Positions 1-5,099 of a DNA stretch of 6,986 nucleotides are shown here, one piece after another. The DNA comes from CAILKP01 sp038231815 (GTDB taxonomy: Bacteria > Planctomycetota > Phycisphaerae > Phycisphaerales > UBA1924), in NCBI GenBank assembly GCA_038231815.1, contig JBBRKQ010000173.1, positions 1-6,986 of the forward strand, read 5' to 3'. The notes under the pieces were generated by a model that saw only the letters and a list, made by a program, of their open reading frames with translations, searched no databases and was not told the DNA's origin. Made by a program: the position numbers and the translations under genes. Position 1 is the stretch's first letter; every line of letters starts with the position of its first letter.

Positions 1-14
1 AGGAGAAAGGATTT

Positions 15-1208
15 TTGGCGCTGGATGATTCGCGGAAGAGGTTGAAACTGCCGCGAGAGGCGTATGGCGATGTGTACTTCACGGGGTACTTCAAGGGCGA
101 GTTTGAGCCAGCGGACTATCCGGTGCGGAGCGGCGGGAATACGGCAATTGTGCCGCTGCCGATAGCGGGTGCGAGCACGGCGCCGGGCGCGGGCGGTTTG
201 AGTGCTCCCCAAGTTGTGACGAGTCAGCAGGCGACGCCGGCGCCACGCGCAGCGTTTCCGACGTACAGCTTCAGCGTCAAGCGCGGGGAGGGGATGTCGC
301 TGGGATTGCCGATTTCGGGGATACCGCTGGCGATGAACTTTTTGAATGCTGCTGAAGCGACGGGCATCGTGACTTTGGCAGATGCATCGACGTATCAGGC
401 GGATCACGATGTAATTATGGATACGCTGCGGCAGTGGTCGAAGAAGCCTGGGGTAGCAATCGAACTGAAGGCGGCCTGCGAGTATGCCGGTAAGGACTAT
501 GTGTTCCTGCGGGTGATTCAGCGGGTGTACATGGTGGGTGCGGTTGATGTGTCGCTGCAAACATCGGAAAAAACGCAGGCTGGCGTGCAGGCAGGGCTTG
601 CTGGAGAAGCCGCTGACCGGACGATTAGCGTGAATGACTTTGATGCAAGCCTAGAGAAGCAAGCCTCGCTGCTGAGAAAGCTCAACGAGCTCGCCGGTGC
701 GGGAAAGATTGGAGGATCGGTGAGCTTTAACACGGCGACGGCGAGGAACGTGGGGCTTCGCGAGGTGTTTGACCGGCCGCTGGTGGTGGGGTATTTGGGG
801 ATGGATGTGCCGTACTTCAGCAGCGGTGAGCTGGGATCGTCGATTCCGACCTACACGCATCTGACGGAGCAGTCACTTCGAGATCCGCAACCCTTGGCGC
901 TCGATGAGCTGGTGGTGCTCAACCGTGAGCTCGGCTATGCGGCCAACGACTCTGCACGATCTGATGCCGCGCTCGCCGCGATGACCGATGCTTCCAAACA
1001 GCTTGGCCTTGATGAGCTTGCAGCACAGGGCAAGGCAGCTGCACTGACGGCGGATGCCAACGTGCGTGCGGAACAAACTGTGGCGTTGTCGAAGCGATTT
1101 ATTGCCAGCGTTAATTTAAAGTCGATCGCTGGACCGTCTCACGCGGAGTTCCGCGATCAGGCAATCGAAGTGATGGAGCGGGTTTGGACGGCAAGGAACG
1201 TGCGATGA
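15..1208 (+). CDS. Uncharacterised 397-aa protein (5' end uncertain)
   Basis: I do not recognise this family. The frame reads from a TTG at 15 to TGA at 1206-1208. AGGAG at 1-5 is well spaced for that TTG, but the frame stays open to the window edge, so the gene could start upstream. Visible parts: a charged head (1-40) with no signal peptide or membrane segment; an Ala/Pro/Thr-rich linker (about 51-82); a mixed alpha/beta stretch (about 83-180) with SFSVKRGEGMSLGLPISGIP; a short heptad-like helix (about 208-229, LEKQASLLRKLNELA); a conserved-looking segment around 248-268 (REVFDRPLVVGYLGMDVPYF); and an Ala-rich helical tail (290-397). The only cysteine is C155, so a zinc site or disulfide is unlikely. 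It is followed after 65 bp by the 92-aa gene and may be co-transcribed with it. That it is a real gene is fairly sure; no function is proposed. Confidence 0.75.
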   Translation: MALDDSRKRLKLPREAYGDVYFTGYFKGEFEPADYPVRSGGNTAIVPLPIAGASTAPGAGGLSAPQVVTSQQATPAPRAAFPTYSFSVKRGEGMSLGLPISGIPLAMNFLNAAEATGIVTLADASTYQADHDVIMDTLRQWSKKPGVAIELKAACEYAGKDYVFLRVIQRVYMVGAVDVSLQTSEKTQAGVQAGLAGEAADRTISVNDFDASLEKQASLLRKLNELAGAGKIGGSVSFNTATARNVGLREVFDRPLVVGYLGMDVPYFSSGELGSSIPTYTHLTEQSLRDPQPLALDELVVLNRELGYAANDSARSDAALAAMTDASKQLGLDELAAQGKAAALTADANVRAEQTVALSKRFIASVNLKSIAGPSHAEFRDQAIEVMERVWTARNVR

Positions 1209-1273
1209 AGCGATCTACTGGCGGTTGTATGTGGTGCTCGTGATACACCCAAACCCTTTTAGAAAGGAAATGT

Positions 1274-1552
1274 GTGGCAAAGAAGGCAAAGAGAGCAACA
1301 GAATTGACCAAAGTGAGTAAGGGCACCAAGAAAAAAGTTGGTATGCCGCCAATTAAGAAAGCATCGCCAGCGAGAAGTGTAGAAACCGCGGCGAGCTTGA
1401 CATCAACGCTCATGACAGCCGGCGCAAATGATACTGACGTGAGCGACCTGACCAATCTGGAGCTTGGCACGCTCGTTCGCACCAACGTGCTGTCGGATCT
1501 GACGTGCAAGCTGTATTTAGACGCTGGCAGGATCATGCTTAATATCAGCTAG
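1274..1552 (+). CDS. Small hypothetical protein with lysine-rich N-terminus (92 aa)
   Basis: The frame runs from GTG at 1274 to TAG at 1550-1552. A purine-rich AGAAAGGA (1261-1268) lies just upstream and supports this start. The protein is bipartite. Residues 1-34 are very basic, with ten lysines in the first 31 residues and only one acidic residue (E10), resembling nucleic-acid-binding tails. Residues 36-92 are neutral to acidic and probably helical (SLTSTLMTAG, SDLTNLELGTLV). There is no signal peptide or membrane segment. I do not recognise a family. The gene sits 65 bp behind the 397-aa gene on the same strand and ends before a strong hairpin, so the two may form a unit. Binding to DNA, RNA or an acidic partner is only inferred from charge. 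An alternative is that it is not translated, but the Shine-Dalgarno site and composition argue for a gene. Confidence 0.6.
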   Translation: MAKKAKRATELTKVSKGTKKKVGMPPIKKASPARSVETAASLTSTLMTAGANDTDVSDLTNLELGTLVRTNVLSDLTCKLYLDAGRIMLNIS

Positions 1553-1608
1553 TTTTACGTGGGCCGGTACGACAGGCCGGAGTCGGGTGAGGGCTTCTGA
1601 CCAAAGGA

Positions 1609-1647
1609 CAACGGGCGGATCTGACAACACGTCAGATCCGCCCGTTG
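1609..1647. terminator. Perfect 17-bp hairpin between convergent genes, probable bidirectional terminator
   Basis: The arms 1609-1625 and 1631-1647 are exact reverse complements (CAACGGGCGGATCTGAC on the left), with a 5-nt loop AACAC. The hairpin sits between the ends of the plus-strand 92-aa gene (1552) and the minus-strand htrA (1716), where a shared terminator is expected. Neither side has a proper T-run: CATTTGGG follows on plus, TGTCCTTTGG on minus. Transcript-end protection or another structural role is therefore also possible. Confidence 0.6.
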
Positions 1648-1692
1648 CATTTGGGAAGGCAGTTTACTGTCGAAGGCGAGCTGGCCTTGCCC

Positions 1693-1725
1693 GCGAGAGT
1701 GCGTTCCGGTCTGGCTTACTCTCGC
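1693..1725 (-). other. 8-bp inverted repeat spanning the htrA stop codon
   Basis: GCGAGAGT (1693-1700) pairs exactly with ACTCTCGC (1718-1725) around a 17-nt loop. It overlaps the TAA stop of htrA (1716-1718) and could fold at the 3' end of the mRNA ahead of the stronger 17-bp hairpin. With arms this short it could be chance. Confidence 0.25.
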
Positions 1726-3368
1726 AGGCTCACGGTGGCGATGAGATTTGCTGTGCCCCGGCGAACGACCAGGCGGGCGGCACCACGGCTTTCTGCATCC
1801 TGCAGGGCGGCGTTGAAGCTGGCGACATCGGTTATGGCCCGGCCAGAGAGTTGCACGAGCACATCATCGTTTTGAATGCCGATTTGGGCAGCGCGGGAAT
1901 TTTCTGCGACGTCGACAACGATCATGCCGCGCAGGGCTGGGGCTTTGTACTTTTCTTTGGCGATGGCGGGCGTGAGGGTTGCCAGACCGAGACCGAGCTT
2001 GTTGGAATCCGCGGGGATTTCGCCGGCCTTGATGTCCGCCGCGGCGCGATCACCCAAGATCACATTGATGGTTTCTGCCTTGCCAGCGCGAACCAGCTTA
2101 ATGGGCACGGTTTTACCGGGGCCAAGCAGCTTGACGACGCTGCGAAGGGCCTGCGGGGTGGGGGTTGGCCGACCGTTGATTTCGAGGATCACGTCCTCGA
2201 CCTTGAGCCCGGCGACAGCAGCGGGGGAATCGTCAACCAATCCGGCGATGACCACGCCTTTCTTGTCGGGCACGCCGAGCGATTCGGCAGTCTTGGGATC
2301 GAGGGTCTGGGTGTCAACGCCGAGCCAGCCGGAGACCACTTTGCCTTTGGTCTGGAGCTGCTCCATTACATCCGAAGCGATGTTGCTGGGCACGGCAAAG
2401 CTGATGCCCATGTAGCCGCCGGAGCGGGTGTAGATTGCGGAGTTGATGCCGATGACCTCGCCGCGGAGATTAACCAGTGGTCCGCCGGAGTTGCCCGGGT
2501 TCACGGCGGCATCGGTCTGTATGAAGTCTTCGTACATGGCGCGTGGGCCGCCGGTGTTGTCGATGTGGCGGCCTTTGGCCGAGACCACGCCGGAGGAGAC
2601 GCTTTGGCTGAACTGGAAGGGATTGCCAACGGCCAGCACCCACTCGCCAACGCTGAGCTGTTCGCTGTCGCCAAGGGTGGCGTGGGCGTAGCCGGTGCCG
2701 TCAACTTTTAGTACGGCGATATCGGTGTTGGCATCGGTGCCGATGAGCTTGGCGATGCGGTCGGTGCCGTCGGCTAGGGTGACCTTGATCTCGCGGCCAC
2801 CCTCGATGACGTGGTTGTTGGTGAGGATGTAGCCGTCGGCGGTGACGATGACGCCCGAGCCAAAGCTGGTGCTTTGGGGCGTGCGCATGGGGCCGTTTGG
2901 CTGGCCACCAAACGGGCCTCCAGGTTGGCCACCGCCATCGCCAAAGAACCGGCGGAAGAACTCTTCCTGAGGATCAGCCTGCTGCTGATTTCGCGGGCGT
3001 GAGGGCAGGACTTCGCCTCCTCGCGTTGCGGAGATGTTCACCACTGCGGGGGTTACCTTGGCGGCGATTTTCTTGAAGGCGTTGGAGATTCTCACTGCCG
3101 CGGCGACATCGGGATCGCTGGCGAGAAGATCTGATGCGGATTGGGTTGGCGCCGAAGGTGAGCCAGCGGCGGTTGGGCTTGTGGTGGCCACGGGATTCGC
3201 GGTAGCGGCTTGGGCCAATGCGCTGGTGCAGGTGCACGCGGCAGCGAGTGAGCCCAGCAGGGCGAGCATTGATGCGCTCACTGAGCCGCACGCTCGCTGC
3301 TGAGCTGAGTGCGTGGGATCAAGTGAAGGTGCAGCGAGATTCGTGCTGGAAGGATTGGACTTATTCAT
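1716..3368 (-). CDS. htrA: DegP/HtrA-family periplasmic serine protease with two PDZ domains
   Basis: This is a trypsin-fold protease/chaperone of the Deg family that degrades or refolds misfolded envelope proteins. The ATG at 3368 (550 aa) is chosen because GGAG lies 7 nt upstream and a secretion signal follows: hydrophobic stretch about 33-53 ending SALAQA. The frame is open to 3572, but that 68-residue extension has no signal and runs through non-coding structure. The mature protein has a Ser/Thr/Ala/Pro-rich stretch (55-80), then the protease domain (about 93-340). The triad is visible: His186 in TNNHVIE, Asp216 in TDIAVLK, Ser294 in PGNSGGP. An LA-type loop (about 134-165, EEFFRRFFGDGG then Gly/Gln/Pro-rich) precedes the strand leading to His. 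PDZ1 spans about 345-440 and PDZ2 about 455-545. Length is slightly above E. coli DegP, mostly from the N-terminal linker. It is co-oriented with hsp20 but 481 bp away, so it probably has its own promoter. The DegP/DegQ/DegS-like subtype is not resolved. Confidence 0.96.
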   Translation of the reverse strand: MNKSNPSSTNLAAPSLDPTHSAQQRACGSVSASMLALLGSLAAACTCTSALAQAATANPVATTSPTAAGSPSAPTQSASDLLASDPDVAAAVRISNAFKKIAAKVTPAVVNISATRGGEVLPSRPRNQQQADPQEEFFRRFFGDGGGQPGGPFGGQPNGPMRTPQSTSFGSGVIVTADGYILTNNHVIEGGREIKVTLADGTDRIAKLIGTDANTDIAVLKVDGTGYAHATLGDSEQLSVGEWVLAVGNPFQFSQSVSSGVVSAKGRHIDNTGGPRAMYEDFIQTDAAVNPGNSGGPLVNLRGEVIGINSAIYTRSGGYMGISFAVPSNIASDVMEQLQTKGKVVSGWLGVDTQTLDPKTAESLGVPDKKGVVIAGLVDDSPAAVAGLKVEDVILEINGRPTPTPQALRSVVKLLGPGKTVPIKLVRAGKAETINVILGDRAAADIKAGEIPADSNKLGLGLATLTPAIAKEKYKAPALRGMIVVDVAENSRAAQIGIQNDDVLVQLSGRAITDVASFNAALQDAESRGAARLVVRRGTANLIATVSLRE

Positions 3369-3413
3369 AAGGCGGCTCCACGACGATTCTGTGTATTGGA
3401 TTGCGTTCTGAGT

Positions 3414-3437
3414 GTTGTGGCAGTACTGCTCCACAAC
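3414..3437 (-). promoter_or_regulatory. 7-10-7 inverted repeat close upstream of htrA
   Basis: GTTGTGG (3414-3420) and CCACAAC (3431-3437) form a perfect inverted repeat around a 10-bp spacer that itself contains the palindrome CAGTACTG. It lies 46-69 bp before the htrA ATG. It could be an operator or an mRNA leader hairpin. The arm sequence and spacing do not match CIRCE. Confidence 0.35.
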
Positions 3438-3514
3438 TTGCGAAACATCAAAGCTAATGAAAAACCTAGTGAAATTGGTGAGAGCGGGGTCCACGTGCGC
3501 TGTCTGGTTCTCAA

Positions 3515-3546
3515 GACTTCGGCCACGCTTTCGCGCGGCCGAGGTC
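3515..3546 (-). other. 10-bp hairpin in the htrA upstream region
   Basis: Arms 3515-3524 (GACTTCGGCC) and 3537-3546 (GGCCGAGGTC) pair over ten positions around a 12-nt loop. One position is not Watson-Crick: G-U if read as plus-strand RNA, A-C if read as minus-strand RNA. It lies about 150-180 nt before the htrA start. It could be a leader structure or attenuator. It lacks a T-run, so a simple terminator is not supported. Confidence 0.35.
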
Positions 3547-3569
3547 AGCTTTCGGAGACTGTCTTCGAG

Positions 3570-3577
3570 CACCGGTG
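3570..3577. promoter_or_regulatory. CACCGGTG palindrome, copy 1 (possible operator half of a pair)
   Basis: This is an 8-bp perfect palindrome whose flanks make an 11-bp arm (3570-3580, CACCGGTGATT). The arm is the exact reverse complement of 3626-3636. It would lie downstream of the candidate htrA promoter start point, a usual place for a second repressor site used in looping. No regulator is assigned. Confidence 0.35.
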
Positions 3578-3617
3578 ATTGATGAGGGAGGGTGCTGGGC
3601 CTAGAGATTCTGGAGAA

Positions 3618-3646
3618 GTTATAGAAATCACCGGTGGTATTTCCAC
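3618..3646 (-). promoter_or_regulatory. Candidate htrA promoter (TATAAC -10)
   Basis: On the minus strand TATAAC (3623 to 3618) is a good -10 hexamer. Seventeen bases upstream the -35 position reads GTGGAA (3646 to 3641), a poor match to TTGACA, so an activator or an alternative sigma factor may be needed. The CACCGGTG palindrome at 3629-3636 fills the spacer. Transcription from here would give an htrA leader of roughly 240 nt containing the 10-bp hairpin and the 7-bp inverted repeat. Confidence 0.3.
3629..3636. promoter_or_regulatory. CACCGGTG palindrome, copy 2, inside the candidate promoter
   Basis: This is the second copy of the 8-bp palindrome, 59 bp centre to centre from copy 1. It starts 5 bp upstream of the TATAAC hexamer, between the candidate -35 and -10, where a bound protein would block RNA polymerase. 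Together the two copies form an 11-bp perfect inverted repeat with a 45-bp spacer. Confidence 0.4.
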
Positions 3647-3849
3647 GCAGGTCTGTCGCTGCGGGGAAACCCGAAAAGCACTACCAAAACGCCCCGGGGA
3701 TTGTTTGATTCAGGCTGTAAAAACTGTAGAAAAAGAAGAGGTTGTTGAGGGGCGGTGTTCGATACGCTAGATGCGCCGGGTTCGTTCATCCGTCAGGGAA
3801 GGCAAGCAGGCCGGGCGAAGTTTCAAACCAAGCAGGGGGGCGGTAGGGG

Positions 3850-4437
3850 TTAGTTGGAGTGAGGGGTTGTGATGGTGATTCGCCGCGGCTGGGCGGTGGC
3901 TTGCTTGCCCAAAATCACGGTGAGAAGGCCGGCGTGCATGGTGGCGCTGACGGCCTCTGGGTTGACTGCCTCGCCGAAGGCGATGGAACGTGCGTACGAG
4001 CCACGCGGAATTTCTTGGCGGAGCAGCCGGGCAGTGTCGGTTTGTGCGGAGGTGGTCTGGCTCGCTTTAAGAGTCAGGACGTTGTCTTCGAAGGTGACTT
4101 CAACTTGCTCAATGTCAAAGCCGGGCAGTGATGCATGTACTTCAAATCGGTCGGGCAACTCAGCGATGTTGACCGGGATTCGCAATACGGGTTCTTCGGC
4201 GGTTGCGGCTGCTTCGGACGGTGAAGCAACTGTTGCCTGTGCTTGTGGTGCAGCGCCGCTTGCCGGAGTTGTTCGGACGGTGCGAGTGAACCTCAGACCC
4301 TCAGCAAACTCGGGGAAGAATGCTGCCAGCAGCGGGGATGGGTAACTGGAGAACGCGGGAGAAACGGCCCGGACATTACGGTCTGCACGGGCAGCGGATG
4401 GCGAGCAGCAAGACGATGAGTTGGGATTGGAATTCAC
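3850..4437 (-). CDS. Small heat-shock protein, Hsp20/alpha-crystallin family
   Basis: This is an ATP-independent holdase that binds unfolding proteins and keeps them ready for DnaK/DnaJ. The start is GTG at 4437 (195 aa), with GGAG 7 nt upstream. The longer frame to 4605 was rejected because it runs through the 9-bp repeat (reading SSV repeats) and has no family similarity. Layout: a variable N-terminal arm (1-85) with an aromatic/hydrophobic patch (about 28-50, SPLLAAFFPEF) and an Ala/Pro/Thr linker (57-82); the alpha-crystallin domain (about 87-178) with LPGF at 104-107, DNVLTLKAS (118-126), R-E-I-P-R-G-S-Y-A-R (140-150), and the A-x(4)-G-L-L signature ATMHAGLL (165-172); and a C-terminal I-x-I motif (I187, I189) used in oligomer assembly. 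The arm is long for a bacterial Hsp20. It is divergent from dnaJ and upstream of htrA on the same strand, which fits a stress role. No CIRCE or ROSE-type element was recognised upstream. Confidence 0.93.
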   Translation of the reverse strand: MNSNPNSSSCCSPSAARADRNVRAVSPAFSSYPSPLLAAFFPEFAEGLRFTRTVRTTPASGAAPQAQATVASPSEAAATAEEPVLRIPVNIAELPDRFEVHASLPGFDIEQVEVTFEDNVLTLKASQTTSAQTDTARLLRQEIPRGSYARSIAFGEAVNPEAVSATMHAGLLTVILGKQATAQPRRITITTPHSN

Positions 4438-4540
4438 GGCGAAGCTCCTGATAGAAAGTAGTGGCGGACCAAAGAAGAAGTTGGGGGGAAACGGACGGCA
4501 CGCGAGAAGCCATAGGGAGGGGACGAAGAGGGCGGAGACC

Positions 4541-4580
4541 ACAGAAGACACAGAAGACACAGAAGACACAGAAGACACAG
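4541..4580. repeat. Perfect 9-bp tandem repeat, about 4.4 copies
   Basis: The unit ACAGAAGAC is repeated exactly four times (4541-4576), followed by a partial ACAG (4577-4580), and preceded by GGAGACC. It lies 104-143 bp upstream of the hsp20 GTG. The copies show no substitutions, so the array is recent or kept homogeneous by slippage. Because 9 is a multiple of 3, copy changes would not shift a frame. It reads as a simple-sequence tract, not CRISPR. Confidence 0.9.
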
Positions 4581-4599
4581 CGGAGATCCGGAAAGGGAA

Positions 4600-4626
4600 T
4601 CGCACTGGTCACACCAGTCGCACCGG
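4600..4626. repeat. Degenerate 9-bp-period repeat, three copies
   Basis: Three adjacent 9-mers TCGCACTGG, TCACACCAG and TCGCACCGG share the pattern TC(G/A)CAC(T/C)(G/A)G. The period equals that of the neighbouring ACAGAAGAC array, 20 bp away, but the unit is unrelated. The first two copies also contain the inverted repeat ACTGGT-CAC-ACCAGT (4604-4618). With only three imperfect copies, chance cannot be excluded. Confidence 0.5.
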
Positions 4627-4770
4627 GTTGGCTTGAGCGGGCCCGGCGTGGACACTATTTCAAAATCCGTGCCACGACTTCGAAGCCCGTTTTTTGTGAG
4701 ATAACTCGCGTTGGGCTGCCTGATAACGCCATTGGTCACTGCCGCGGAACCAGCCTTGGTGGGCCTGTTG

Positions 4771-4790
4771 GCTGGCAGCACTATGCCAGC
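4771..4790. other. Small hairpin in the hsp20-dnaJ gap
   Basis: GCTGGCA (4771-4777) pairs perfectly with TGCCAGC (4784-4790) around a 6-nt loop GCACTA. A second TTGGCA follows immediately. No T-run on either side, so it is not a clear terminator. It could be part of an unrecognised RNA or an operator, or chance in GC-rich DNA. Confidence 0.3.
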
Positions 4791-5099
4791 TTGGCAGGAT
4801 TTTGGATGAACAGCCTGCTCCGGGGACCGAGCCGACCCTGGTTCGGCGGTTGTTTTGGTTTTCTGATTAATCGCGGCCCACGGGGTGAGCGGTGAGCGGG
4901 TTTGAGCCTTGGTGGCAGGCAGACGCTCATTGCGGCGGCAGGGGCGCAATTTGGTTGGATATGGCGGGATTTGGTTTAGGGCTGGGATAGGGGCCCATGG
5001 GGTGAAGCGACCCCCTCGCCGACCGGCACGCCGTTTGTCTCCGGTTTCCCTGCATCATGCCGCGCGCAGCGTGGCAACGATGGGACAACTGGAGTGTTC

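Larger units (their letters stand above)
3369..3849. other. 481-bp non-coding region between hsp20 and htrA
   Basis: No credible gene lies here. Plus-strand frames at 3396-3578 and 3579-3770 look random in composition, and no good Shine-Dalgarno was seen for them. The region ends hsp20 and should hold the htrA promoter and leader. It contains, in htrA reading direction, a TATAAC -10 candidate, two CACCGGTG palindromes, a 10-bp hairpin and a 7-bp inverted repeat, each listed separately. No strong hairpin with a T-run was seen right after hsp20. The heptamer AAGCAGG occurs directly repeated at about 3804 and 3832 downstream of hsp20. Confidence 0.7.
4438..5099. other. 662-bp divergent intergenic region between hsp20 and dnaJ
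   Basis: It should contain promoters for both flanking genes, but I see no convincing -35/-10 pair. Contents: a 9-bp perfect tandem array (4541-4580), a degenerate 9-bp-period tract (4600-4626), a 7-bp hairpin (4771-4790), a short GGTGAGC duplication (4884-4897), and a 5-bp GGGGT/ACCCC hairpin (4999-5014) in the likely dnaJ leader. Long frames on both strands (4461-4895 plus, 4434-4949 minus) translate the repeats and have no recognisable domain, so they are not called. No tRNA or other known RNA was found. Confidence 0.65.

Noticed and set aside
1111..1536. Minus-strand 141-codon frame opposite the unknown gene pair
   Set aside because: It spans two plus-strand genes and their gap, has no ribosome site I could find, and looks like a shadow frame.
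1587..2711. Long plus-strand frame (374 codons) antisense to htrA
   Set aside because: It lies opposite the protease domain and PDZ domains of a certain gene. It is a composition-driven shadow in GC-rich DNA and shows no domain of its own.
3414..3437. CIRCE (HrcA) heat-shock operator
   Set aside because: CIRCE is TTAGCACTC-N9-GAGTGCTAA. Neither the arm sequence nor the spacer matches.
3369..3572. N-terminal extension of HtrA from an upstream ATG at 3572
   Set aside because: The extra 68 residues have no signal peptide at their start and overlap palindromes and a hairpin. The ATG at 3368 has a GGAG site and leads directly into a secretion signal.
3396..3770. Two short plus-strand frames in the hsp20-htrA gap
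   Set aside because: Random-looking composition, no family similarity seen, and they overlap the presumed promoter region of htrA.
4438..4605. Extension of Hsp20 upstream to 4605
   Set aside because: It translates the 9-bp repeat into SSV repeats. The GTG at 4437 has a GGAG 7 nt upstream and gives a typical Hsp20 layout.
4541..4626. Possible CRISPR array
   Set aside because: The units are 9 bp and directly abutting, with no spacers.
4825..4860. tRNA-like GGTTCG with a short GCCGA/TCGGC stem
   Set aside because: No anticodon arm, acceptor stem or CCA context could be assembled around it.
4434..4949. Minus-strand 171-codon frame and plus-strand frame 4461-4895 in the hsp20-dnaJ gap
   Set aside because: Both owe their length to the stop-free 9-bp repeat (reading LCL or QKT repeats) and GC-rich sequence. 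There is no domain and no convincing Shine-Dalgarno.
5094..5099. GTG start two codons upstream in dnaJ
   Set aside because: It overlaps the GGAG that serves the ATG at 5100.
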